Source: Episyrphus balteatus
Taxonomy: Eukaryota > Arthropoda > Insecta > Diptera > Syrphidae
Length of the DNA: 64,000 nucleotides
Direction: 5' to 3'
NCBI RefSeq assembly: GCF_945859705.1
Contig: NC_079134.1
Location: 85,072,951 to 85,136,950 of the forward strand
How positions within the stretch are numbered: position 1 is the stretch's first letter; every line of letters starts with the position of its first letter. The notes below the pieces were generated by a model that worked only from the letters and a program-made list of their open reading frames with translations, made no database searches and was not told the DNA's origin. Shown one piece after another: positions 53,974 to 63,821 of the stretch. The position numbers and the translations under genes are program-made.

Positions 53974-54651
53974 CATGGTATAAAAAGAGAAGGTATGATC
54001 ATTAGAAAAAACTCAGTATCGAGAACTGTCAAAACTTTTGGCTACTTATAGCGTTTTCGTTTTGGAATTCTTAGAACTGTCCGGGACTGTCCGATCCGGA
54101 ATGCCAAACGATCAGAGTTGTATACTTTTTTTTGATTCTGAAGTTTGGGTTTCTTTGTATTTGTGAAACATCAAATGCGAACGTCTGAAGAAAGTTTTGT
54201 TTTTTTTATTTTTTTTATTAATATTAAGTTATCTATTCTTTTTTTGTTTTCTTCACTTTATTTTAATATAGTTTAAAGTTTGTGCATAGTTAAAAATCTA
54301 AAAATTGAGAAATGAACAACAAAGAATGACATTTTATTACTTTGACGTCTTAAGTGTGAACATGTGTGCGTGATTCTGGTTTTGATTCTGCCTCAAAATT
54401 CAGAATCGATTTTCTCTTCTTTTCAGAATTAGAACTGTCATTGAGTGCCAAACGAACAGTTTCAGAATCGTTCGGAAGAATTCCGGACAGTCCCGGACGA
54501 CCAAACGAAAACGCTATTAAGGTTTTGACAGCCCAGCCCATTGAAATTGTTGTTGTAAACAAATTTGTCTAGGAAATTGTTGTCAAAACCTTATTACCCC
54601 ATTTTGTAAGATGGCGGCTCTAATGATCATACCTTATCTTTTTATACCATG
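53974..54651. mobile_element. Mutator-like/foldback element, 678 bp, 9-bp target duplication
   Basis: Ends CATGGTATAAAAAG are inverted and continue as AAGGTATGATCATTAGA (one mismatch). ACTGTGATC flanks at 53965-53973 and 54652-54660, and the gag frame reads ADHSDISRGE after removal. Inner parts are also inverted: GACTGTCCGATCCGGAATGC near 54090 mirrors 54475-54500, with AGCGTTTTCGTTTGG on both sides. A 9-bp duplication fits Mutator-type or foldback elements. No coding sequence. Confidence 0.8.
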
Positions 54652-54660
54652 ACTGTGATC

Positions 54661-54879
54661 AGCTGTTTCAATTTCTGGTTGAATTTGCATTAGCTGATCA
54701 ATATTTGAATTTAATATATCCAACCGACATTCCAATTCTATTGGATTAAGCGAAAAAGTTTTTTCTTCTAATCCCGTTTTTATACGTGTAATATTATTTT
54801 TTATAACCACCCGCTGGTGCTTTAAATGATTAAGGTTTAAATCCTTGGGGGGAGAAGTTTGCCTTTTCTTGCCAGTCAT
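54661..54879 (-). pseudogene. BEL/Pao gag N-terminus
   Basis: Starts at ATG 54879 on the minus strand: MTGKKRQTSPPKDLNLNHLK, then RVVIKNNITRIKTGLEEK and IQPEIETADHS up to the 678-bp insertion. The basic N-terminus followed by an arginine-rich helix with threonine-arginine-isoleucine-lysine fits the gag N-terminus of BEL elements. The ATG is the first in frame after the leader. Confidence 0.85.
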
Positions 54880-56192
54880 TGTTACTTTATTTATTTAAGA
54901 ACTGAACAAATATATTGTGGAATTAGATTATCCAAATTGCTCAAATTGCACCGGTTATCAATTTAACTTATCGGAATTTATGAAAAATTAGTTTATTTTC
55001 ATACGAAAATACCAAAAAAATCAATTTATTGCAACCGTATAAGTGTGCGAAATTTCAAAAATAATTTAATAAATTGTAAATGAATGAAGTTTTATTGACT
55101 GGACTTATTTTATAAATCAACAAAACAAAAAAAACTATTGTTTGCTGAACACACTCTTTATGCACTTATAAATTTGCTTCGCTGTATACAACCACACTTA
55201 ACGAAACTGAATGAAACGTCAAACGAACTGTCAAGTGCCAAATGCCAGTTGTAAAAATATGTAAACAATGTGCTTTTCGCGAAATCGATTGTTTTTGTTA
55301 ATTTAATTTAGAGAATATTTAGATTGAAAATTGAAATTGTTGTTTAATTTAATTAAAATTGCCATAAATATAAAGGTATCACAAAATTTGTTCGAAAAAA
55401 CTTAACAACAACTTTGAAGCTTTGAAGCAAAGTGGCTACGGTGCGGTGGTGACAGCGGCGGCGGCGGCGGCGCGATAGATTTAGACTCGACCGACAAACA
55501 AATTTATAATTATTATGTGAAATTTTAGTTTAATGCACTTGTAATGTAATCAAAAACTTTTAATTAATTTTTTCATTAAGTAATATTGTTAAATTATATT
55601 TTAAAATCAATAAATTAAATAAATTTCACCAAAGTTGTTTCTGTTTATTTTTCACTTTTATATATGTGTATAATGTATGTGTATGTGTGTGTATATATTG
55701 AAAATATGACAAAGATTGAAAGTGGGTGCAATTAAAATGGTTGCAATTAATTTGCAAATTTTTGATATTAAATTTTTGCTTTTATATTATATTATAATGC
55801 ACTTTCAATTTTTGTTTATACCTCTTCGTTTGGGTTTTCTTCCTTGGAAGCCACTTCCCTTTGACATTCGTTGCAAATGCAGTTTTCGTGCATTGGTAAA
55901 TTTGCAGCTCTAGCGCTCCGGTGGTGAAACCTGCAGCAATTGGTCCTGATTGGGGGTGGTTTTGTCCGGATATTTTTTGGTGACGATATTAATTAATGCA
56001 CTCACGCACGGTTTTTGATTCCACAGATTAATTAATTCAAATGTTTCTTTTAAATTGATCGCGCACTTTTAATGTTTTATTTAAGATATAAATGTATATA
56101 TATGTATATATATACGCGATATATATGAAAAGTATGTCACTTCGCGATTTTAATGAAACTATGAAAATAGAACAAATAATTAGTTTATATTT
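54880..56192 (-). other. BEL/Pao leader region
   Basis: About 1.3 kb between primer-binding site and gag. It contains a CGG run (55455-55473), a TATGTG/TATATA microrepeat (55663-55697, 56092-56125) and palindromic GATATATATGAAAA. No gene recognised; the 65-residue frame at 55716-55913 is unsupported. Confidence 0.5.
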
Positions 56193-56210
56193 GTCCCTGC
56201 TCGGACGCCA
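56193..56210 (-). promoter_or_regulatory. BEL/Pao primer-binding site
   Basis: On the coding strand TGGCGTCCGAGCAGGGAC follows the LTR end TCA directly. From memory this differs by two bases from the complement of the tRNA-Lys 3' end. Confidence 0.8.
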
Positions 56211-56641
56211 TGAAAAAAATTACAAGAGTTTTTGCAATTTAGCTCTTATTTGAGCTTAATAATTAACACTTTATAAAAAACTTGAAATTTAAACTTTCAG
56301 AGAAAAACGAGTAAAATAAAACGACGTGTTTAAAGTGCGGTAACTTTCAGTGGAATGATTTATTTTTCGTTTACTTTTTCTCCTTCTTTTTCATCTTTCT
56401 TTTAAAGTAAAATAAATATGGCCGAAAGGCGCGGAATTTAAATATTATAGCAGTTAAGTTCTAGTTCACAATAGTTAAATTGGATTTTTAGTACAATTCA
56501 AATTTTAATTCAAAGTAATTTCAAACTATATTTAAATTCAATTTAAGTTCATTTTAATTAATAAATTTCAAATTAGTAGTTATTAGTAATAATTCAAAGG
56601 AAATTCAATTTTTTATTTTTACAATGACATTTGTCAAAACA
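56211..56641 (-). repeat. BEL/Pao LTR (5' LTR)
   Basis: 431 bases, nearly identical to 42369-42791. On the coding strand it begins TGTTTTGACAAATGTC at 56641 and ends at 56211. It contains GAATAAAT-like and AATTAAA motifs but no clearly assignable TATA box. Confidence 0.92.
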
Positions 56642-57095
56642 AGGCACGAAAAGAGTTCTATTGAAAAAGAAATCGATTTAATGCAAGGTTTAAATCAAAA
56701 TACTAAGACTTTTGCTAAGTTGATTTTATCTCAGACCTCAAGAGAATATTCCAATGATGAAAAGTGGATTTCGCAATGCATTTTTTTTTCGTTCTTCCTG
56801 TGGCTACAACTTTCTTCGGGATCAACTTGATTTGCACTTACCACATCCATCTTCCTTGCATAGATGGATAAACATAAAAAGCCTTTCTCCTGAGGCTCAT
56901 ATCAGTGTTTTGAACGAAATAAAGAACGTAACATCAAAACTATCAGCAGAAGATGGAGAGGTCATTGTAATTTTTGACGAAATGAGTTTACAAAAAAAAC
57001 TGACCTACAATAAATTCAAAGATGAAATTGAAGGTTTTGTGGATTATGGAAATAACCAAAGGTCAAATGATTTTGCTAAATGTTGTAATGTGTAA
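56642..57095 (+). pseudogene. P-like transposase, central part (right of BEL insertion)
   Basis: Continuation of the gene at 41770-42368. RHEKSSIEKEIDLMQGLNQN and SREYSNDEKWISQC lie in the first frame, then a one-base shift at about 56780 leads into FFRSSCGYNFLRDQLDLHLP and HPSSLHRWINIKSLSPEAH. The block VIVIFDEMSLQKKLTYNKF and IEGFVDYGNNQRSNDFAKC follows, where the phenylalanine-aspartate-glutamate-methionine is the conserved first catalytic region of P-type transposases. The frame ends at 57095 and the catalytic remainder is missing, unless an intron starts at GTAACTGAG (57093). No P-type end is visible on the right. Confidence 0.8.
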
Positions 57096-57360
57096 CTGAG
57101 CACACGTGCGTGACTGAGTCGCAATTCTTTTCCCGATTTCTGAGTTGAATTTCATACATACCAAGGTTTTTCTTTTTCTAGTGGCTTACTACTGCTTCTT
57201 TGAAGTTTTTTGAATTGGTTTTTGGGAGGACTTTGGTGTTTTTTTGGTGTAAAATCAGAAAATTAAAAAAATCTGTTTTTTTGTTCACTTGATCCCGTGA
57301 TTAAAAGTATATAAAAGGACTGGAAGTGTTATTAAATAAAGAGAAAATCACACAAACACA
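57096..57360 (+). promoter_or_regulatory. Probable 5' untranslated region of CR1-like LINE
   Basis: 265 bases between the truncated P-like gene and ORF1. No coding sequence. The junction between P-like DNA and LINE is not resolved; no target duplication can be given because the LINE continues past the window end. Confidence 0.4.
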
Positions 57361-58211
57361 ATGTTGACAAGAGCACAAGTTGACAAAGATCAGACAATGT
57401 CTCCACTACCTCAAGATTTCTCTTTGCAGAAAAATACCACTGCACAAAACAAAAAACGGGAAACCAATGATGAACACTCTTCGGAAAAAAACACTAATGA
57501 CGAAACATGCATGTTATTGGATGAATCTCTTAGCAAGCTGAGTGATCGCATAGTTTCTCAATTATTGGTGAGAATGGATGAACTCGAAAAGAGGATTACC
57601 GAAAAAATTGATAGCGAGATAGTAGCCTTGAAAACTGTAATTAGTGACGTAGAAAACCGTATGACGAATCTGGAATCAAAACAAAATGAAATCGATGAAC
57701 TCAAATTACAAAACCAAATGCTTAATGAAACTATAAGACAACAACAAAATTCTATTGATCTCATCACCACTCGCTTAAATCGAAACGAAGAAAAACAGCA
57801 AACCACCGAAATCATGAGCCATGCCTTTCTGCACGGCATTCCGATGTTAGCAAACCAATGTCTTCGTACAATATTTAACACAATGTGCACTAACTTGGGA
57901 TTAATGCCATTAAATCTTAAACACATATCACGTCTTCGAAAGCAATCATCTGCTCATCCCCCAATTTTAATTAAATTTTTTACACCGCACGACAAGAGTT
58001 CAATTTTGCGATCTATTGCACATCACCGAAAAACCACGAATGGCCCACTTTTATTGCGTAGCTTTGATAGTGGACAGCTTTACAAAGACTATGAAAATTG
58101 GGAGATGCCGTTTTGATCAATGATACTCTGGAATTGGAAAACATTGCCACAACAACGCAAACGATAACATATGATGAACAGAATAAGGAGAAACAAGATG
58201 TCGAACTATAA
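57361..58211 (+). CDS. CR1-like LINE ORF1 protein
   Basis: ORF1 from the ATG at 57361, open for 251 residues to 58116. The first 60 residues are polar. Residues 60-145 form a coiled coil (heptads such as LEKRITEKIDSEIVALKTVI and NEIDELKLQNQMLNETIRQQ). The C-terminal half has the fold signature of LINE ORF1: AFLHGIPMLAN, HISRLRKQSSAHPPILIKFF, KSSILRSIAHHRK. A one-base shift just before the stop would continue as LGDAVLINDTLELENIATTT to 58211, a more usual ending, so the present stop is probably a frameshift. There are no zinc knuckles, unlike the jockey-like LINE at 16731. The protein would bind LINE RNA. Confidence 0.85.
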
Positions 58212-58483
58212 ATTATTGTTTGTTTACCTATTTTTTAAATTTTCTTTTAATTACCTTTTTTTTGAATTATTATTTAATTAACTTTTTATTTATGAATTTT
58301 TATATTTTTTATTTTGAGTTAAATATAATTTATCCTATTTTTCATATTTTTGCATTATTTAAACTTTAATTATTATTATTTAATTTCATCACAGTGTCTT
58401 TGAAGAGGGTATTTTGGTTCTATACAATTATTATATTTCGGTATGGTCGGGGGTTATCTCATTAGATAATATTTTCTTAACTG

Positions 58484-59470
58484 ATGATTGATTCTAGCGA
58501 GTTAAATTTGGATCCCATAGTTCTTGAAAGTAAAACTACTACGCGTTCTAGCGAGTTAAATTTGGATCCCAAAGTTCTTGAAAGTAAAACTACTACGCGT
58601 TCTATGTTAAATGTTTTGGCAAATCGGTTTTCGGGACTGCAAGTGTGTCATATTAATGCACAGAGTCTTTTTTGTAAACTGGATGAGTTTCGATATCTTT
58701 TTGAAAATTCTAAAGTTGATGTCATATGCATCTCTGAGTCATGGTTTTCCGAGCAAATCAACGATTCTGTGTATTCTGTAAATGGGTTTAATCTTTTTAG
58801 AGCTGATAGAATAGGCCGAGTTGGAGAGGGGGTGGCTATCTATGTTCGTGATAATATCAAATGTAAAATTTTAGAGAGATCACCTATAGGTTCTCCTATC
58901 GATTACTTTTTTATAGAAATAAAATGCTCTTCTCAAAAAGTTCTTTTAGGAGTGGATTATCGTCCCAATAGAAGCATTGACATAACACCATTGACTTCGA
59001 AACTTTATGAACTGTCATTTGTATCGTCACTCGGTATTTTAGTGGGTGATTTGGATTGCAATGTTCTGAAAGATTCAAGTCTTGTTGAATATATGAGAAG
59101 CTTCAACCTTTTCCCAGTAAATACATTAATTCCTACTCATTTTTCCAAAAGTAGTAGCACATTGCTAGATTTGTTCTTTGTAAGTCATCCAGAAAAGGTT
59201 CTTAACTTTGACCAACTTTCCGCTTCATGTTTCTCCCTTCATGACTTAATTTATATCACTTTCTATTTATATTACCCAGTTGCTCACAACCAACATATGG
59301 ATACAGAGATTTCAGAAATGTAAACAGATCACTTTTACAGTCTGAACTTAAAAAAATCGAATGGTTTCGCGTTTATGGTATGCTCTCAACTGATGAACAA
59401 ATATCTTTTTTGAGCAACAATATATTAAAACTATTTAATGACTTCATACCTTTAAAGAGTAAAATACTTA
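58484..59470 (+). pseudogene. CR1-like LINE ORF2, endonuclease part
   Basis: ORF2 begins at ATG 58484 with an 18-residue tandem duplication (SSELNLDPIVLESKTTTR twice). The endonuclease follows: FSGLQVCHINAQSL (metal asparagine), VDVICISESWFSE (catalytic glutamate), GVAIYVRDNIKC and GILVGDLDCNV, where the aspartate-leucine-asparagine of active enzymes reads DLD. Then come SSSTLLDLFFVSHPEK and FSLHDLIY, where serine-aspartate-histidine has become LHD. A stop lies at 59323. The linker continues to 59470 as FIPLKSKIL before the palindrome. Changes at two catalytic positions suggest it is inactive. Confidence 0.9.
58492..58599 (+). repeat. 54-bp tandem duplication in ORF2 start
   Basis: Two copies of a 54-base unit beginning TTCTAGCGAGTTAAATTTGG, 58492-58545 and 58546-58599, with one difference (CCCATAG against CCCAAAG). 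In frame, adding 18 residues near the ORF2 N-terminus. Confidence 0.9.
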
Positions 59471-61113
59471 TAGTGGAGTCAAATTAGCCTTATACCTCGG
59501 AATCCATTGAAAGTCGATGCATCTGAAAAACGAGTATAGGGCTGCCTTATAATAGGGTCAAATAAGAAAGTTAAAAAAAAAAAATTCACCGCTCTCGATT
59601 ACAACAGTTTTTATAGACCGTTTACTGTCATTCCGTATGCAAGCGTCAATCGGAATTGCTGTCTCATTTTAGATTTTGATCAAACTTTGTAGGGATGTTC
59701 TCTAGGACTGTAAGGAAGCAAATCCATGATGATTAAATTTTAAGTTGCGTGGTTTCCCCGCTACCCGGATTCGAACTTTTTCAGAAGGTCATTTTTATGT
59801 TATTATAGCTTTGCGTCTACTAAAGATATCTTTTTGTTTGAAACGCCATGTTAAAGCTTAAGAGTAGTAATTTTTGAATATATATTAAAAAATTACGTAA
59901 TAATTATCCCTGAATTAAAAATAATTTTTGAAAAACTGGTAATTTTGCTGATTTTTCATGGTTTTTGACTGGCTCCAGAACCTTGGCTATTATATGTAGG
60001 AAGCTTATACTTACCAAATATTAAATATAGATATTTTTCAACAAAATAAATCTAAAATGAACTCGATGGCTGTACTCCTTATGCAAAAATTTTAAGTTCA
60101 AAGTTTTGAGTTTTTTGAAAAAATATTTTTTTATACTATGATTTTTTACGATTTGACTAAAGATAGAAGCATGAAACTAACAGTGTGTTAAGTTGAAACT
60201 TTTAACTTTAAGTCCTCTAAATAAAATTGTGTTATTTTCATATCTTCTTAGTGTACCGCTTGTTTGAAAATTCACAAAAATGCTAAAAAGCCAAAAAAAC
60301 CCTACTTAAGGCTATGATTGCACTATGTTTGACATAAGATAGAAGCATGAAATTAATAGTATATTTAGTTCGTACTCTTAGCTTAACATACTGTAAGTTT
60401 CACGTTTCTTCGTTTAGTCAAATCGTAGAAAATGACAGTATAAAAATTAGCTTTTTTAAAATACTCAATACTTTGAACTTAAAATTTTTGCATAAGGGGT
60501 ACAGCTGTCGAGTTCATTTTAGATTTATTTTGTTGAAAAATATCTATATTTAATATTTGGTAAGTATAAGCTTCCTACATATAATAGCCAAGGTTCTGGA
60601 GCCAGTCAAAAACCATGAAAAATCAGCAAAATTACCAGTTTTTCAAAAACTATTTTTAATTCAGGGATAATTATTACGTAATTTTTTAATATATATTCAA
60701 AAATTACTACTCTTAAGCTTTAAAATGGCGTTTCAAACAAAAAGATATCTTTAGTAGACGCAAAGCTATAATAACATAAAAATGACCTTCTGAAAAAATT
60801 CGAATGCGGGTACCGGGGAAACCACGCAACTTAAAATTAAATCATAATGGATTTGCTTCCTTACAGTCCTAGAGAACATCCCTACAAAGTTTGATCAAAA
60901 TCTAAAATGAGACAGCAATTCCGATTGACGCTTGCATACGGAATGACAGTTAACGGTCCATAAAAACTGTTGTAATCGAGAGCGGTGAAATTTTTTTTTT
61001 TAACTTTCTTATTTGACCCTTTTATAATGCAGCCCTATACTCGTTTTTTAGATGCATCGACTTTCCCTGGATTCCGAGATTTTACAAATTTTATGTCTAA
61101 TTTGACTCGACTA
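59471..61113. mobile_element. Palindromic element TAGTGGAGT family, 1.64 kb, TTA duplication
   Basis: Ends TAGTGGAGTCAAATTAG and complement TAGTCGAGTCAAATTAG. TTA flanks at 59468-59470 and 61114-61116, and ORF2 reads IPLKSKILKKNDSSWFNN across the repaired site. Arms are near-perfect reverse complements: CGGAATTGCTGTCTCATTTT at 59650 mirrors 60905-60925. The loop is around 60270-60330. No coding sequence. Same ends and target as 11365-12880, but the interiors are largely different. Confidence 0.85.
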
Positions 61114-61116
61114 TTA

Positions 61117-62535
61117 AGAAAAATGACTCGTCGTGGTTTAATAACAACATTATGAAGCTTTACTGAGCAATTATAAGGTATTACGAAACAAAGTGACATC
61201 TGAAATACGCGAAGCAAAGAGAAGATTTTTTGCTCCAAGACTTGACCCGTCACTAGATACTAAAACACTTTGGAAAAATATAAAAGAACTGGGAATAGGA
61301 AATAAGAACTAAAAGACCCCCAAAGATATTGACTGCAATGAGTTAAATAAAATAGGAATAAAAGTTTTGTTTCTCAATCATTATCAGGCTCTTATAAAAG
61401 TTCAAATTATCCGAACGAGTCGGTCTCCAAGACTTCTAGTACCGATACTCATACTGGTTTTAGCTTTAGGGCTATGATGAAACTGACATCGTAAAAGCCT
61501 TAATGGCTATAAAGTCCAATTCAGTTGGCGTTGGCTTCCATACATTTTAAAAGCTCTCACTCATGTTTTTAATAGAATTCTTATGACAGGAGTATTCCCA
61601 ATGGAATGGAAAAAGGCAAAGATTATCCGTGTGCCCAAAAATAAAGATGCAAATGATTTTAGACCCATTGCAATATTGTCTTACTTATCCAAGGCACTTG
61701 AAAAAATAATGAATGCTCAGATACGAGAATATCTCAACATGAGAAGTTTATTAAATTGCAATCAGTCTGGGTTTCGACCCAAGTACAGTTGCACGACTGC
61801 GTTGATTAAGATATCTGAAGAACCATTCTAACTCTGTTAGAATTTTCTAAAGCGTTCGACACAGTTGACCACCATGTATTGTGTTGCAAGCTCGAGAGCC
61901 AGTTCAATTTCTCTTTTTCAGCAACCAAGCTTATATGCTTTTATCTTAGTGAAAGGGTTCAAGCCGTTGTTGTAGGTGAGTCGATATCTTCGTTTATTCC
62001 CGTGACGAGGGGCGTACCGCAAGGATCTATTTTGGGCCCATTGTTATTTTGTCTTTACATAAATGATCTTTCTCTTAGCTCTATAAATTCATCTATAGAT
62101 ATGTATGCGGACGATGTCCAACTGCAATACAGTTTTCCTTTAAATAATATAATAAGTGGTATAAATGCGGTTAATGAGGATCTTAAAAAAGTCCTTGCCT
62201 GGTCACGGAGAAATGCTCGCTGTTTGAATGCGAAAAAGTCACAGTGTCTTATATGTTGAAAGGTGATTGATAGCACAAATCTGCCAAAAGTAAGGCTTGA
62301 TGACAGAGTTATCGATTTTGTTTCAACAGCCAGAAATCTTGGTATTAACTTTAATAACACACTAACTTGGAAAAATCACATTAATTATTCGCACTATATG
62401 GCCTTCTCACCACTTAACACCAGTCAACACCAGGAAAATGTTAGCAAAAACTTTCCTTATACCAATTATTACGTTTGGCTGTGAGATTTTTTCAAATTGT
62501 GAATGTGAAGATCGAGCTTCTACATCTCCTGTTGA
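61117..62535 (+). pseudogene. CR1-like LINE ORF2, reverse transcriptase
   Basis: After the palindrome the linker (NDSSWFNNNIMKL, then frameshifts to 61500) leads to the reverse transcriptase. TGVFPMEWKKAKIIRVPKNK, DFRPIAILSYLSKALEKIMN and LLNCNQSGFRPKYSCTTALI are followed by a short deletion around the palm aspartate (KAFDTVDHH near 61850, another frame). Then come FIPVTRGVPQGSILGPLLFC, the catalytic MYADDVQLQYS (62100) and RRNARCLNAKKSQCLIC to a stop at 62259. After it ARNLGINFNNTLTWKNHI continues. It stops matching near 62535 (NCECEDRA), where unidentified sequence intervenes. At least four frame changes make it non-functional. Confidence 0.9.
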
Positions 62536-63150
62536 CTGATCTAAGCCAAGAAGTTTTTGAATCTTCAAACAGAACCCATCAAATCGTCTGTTTTTGAACT
62601 ATCCAGCCAAGTTTTTAATTTTTGGCCATTTTTGATATAAGGGGTCGAACCTAAAAAACGCGATTATAAGTACTTGGGGCAAATTGGGGCAAGATTTTTT
62701 TCTTGATTCCTTTAGAGGACACTTTCCTGAGTATAAAACCATAAAAACCCCAGAGAGCCTTTTAGGTGTAAAAAAGAAAATCTTACTCAAAGTCAAAAAA
62801 AATTTTTTTTTTACCAACACTTGGAAAATCACTAATAAAAACAAAACTCAACAAAACAAAAAAATTTTTATAGTTAAAAATTAATTTATATACCTTGATG
62901 AGTGTTATTATCCATTATTAAATTAATTTTTTACCGCACAAAAAATTTTGGGAGTAAGACAAATTACAACCTGATTTTTCACCACCAAAAAAAAATTAAA
63001 CTAGACAATGTTTAGCACTCTATAACTTTCGCACTAATTGGACAACGCAAATAATTTTGATGCAGTTAGAACCTAAATATATTTGGGATGACATACCAAT
63101 CACTCAAAAGTACCGCAATAATATTCGATTTTTTTATTTATTGCTATGGG
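62536..63150. other. Insertion of unknown type in LINE ORF2
   Basis: About 600 bases separate EDRA from NVAYNSIARYVF, which are neighbours in related LINEs. The sequence is AT-rich, with runs of A and T, GGGGCAAATTGGGGCAAG (62679) and no recognised frame. Exact ends and target duplication are not resolved. Confidence 0.45.
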
Positions 63151-63310
63151 TCGTCCCACTGCGCGGCGTAATGTTGCATACAATAGTATAGCTCGTTACG
63201 TATTCGGTTTAAAAAGGTATGACCACATTTCCTCATTTGCCTTATCACTACATAGACTCACTCTTGAAAGCATATTTAAATATAAGAAAATAACTTTGCT
63301 TCATAACATA
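63151..63310 (+). pseudogene. CR1-like LINE ORF2, C-terminal part
   Basis: TARRNVAYNSIARYVFGLKR and YDHISSFALSLHRLTLESIF, then KKITLLHNI, up to the insertion at 63311. It matches the region after the reverse transcriptase in CR1-like LINEs and is open in one frame. Confidence 0.85.
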
Positions 63311-63821
63311 TCGTCGCCCTAGTATTGGAGTGCCGTATACGCCAAATTGCATTTTTTGAACTAGGTATGCAGTCGTATGTTTTCGAAGTTGCTCTTTTCA
63401 AATCTGCTATCCGTTTTTTTCTATCTTTTTTCGTTGCCGAAATATTCACTATTGTTTTGACAAAAACAAGAAATTTTGGCATTTACGGCAAATTTTTCAT
63501 GCAATGCAAGAACATTTTGCGAATTGTTTTGACGTACGTTATGTTTTTTTTGACGTACGTGTATATGAATAAAATAAACTTCTGATTTTCATGGCGTATA
63601 CGGCAAACTCATTTTGGACAAAAATTTATATATTTTGAAAACTAACGAATTGCAGATGTCCAATAACATGTATATAAAAGACACATTTTAATTATATATC
63701 ATACTAAAATATCAAAAAATACCAGCGGTTAGTTCTTTCGCAATTATCTTCCGAACATTTAAATGCGATTTCCCAAAAATGTAAAAATGGCGTATACGGC
63801 ACTTCAATACTAGGGCGACGA
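63311..63821. mobile_element. Inverted-repeat element TCGTCGC family, 511 bp, TA duplication
   Basis: Ends TCGTCGCCCTAGTATTGGAG and complement TCGTCGCCCTAGTATTGAAG are inverted for about 33 bases (to GCCGTATACGCCA). TA flanks at 63309-63310 and 63822-63823, and ORF2 reads LLHNILQSREPLYLYTN across the repaired site. An ATAT duplication with one base less at each end is equally possible. GGCGTATACGGCA also occurs internally near 63590. No transposase. Related ends at 26361-26610. Confidence 0.8.

Larger units (their letters stand above)
42369..56641 (-). mobile_element. BEL/Pao LTR retrotransposon with four nested insertions, 5-bp target duplication
   Basis: LTRs at 42369-42791 and 56211-56641 start TGAA and end AAAACA on the plus strand. 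AGGCA flanks the element at 42364-42368 and 56642-56646, and the interrupted host sequence is a P-like transposase gene. The element reads on the minus strand: LTR, primer-binding site (56210-56193), leader, gag (54879-52955), pol (51223-42819), LTR. Insertions at 53974-54651, 51227-52300, 45736-49982 and 43885-45518 are each bounded by target duplications. The protease and the first part of the reverse transcriptase are absent between 52950 and 52304, so an internal deletion preceded or accompanied the insertions. Confidence 0.93.

Noticed and set aside
55716..55913. Small host gene in the BEL leader
   Set aside because: A 65-residue frame without motif, located between primer-binding site and gag of the BEL element.
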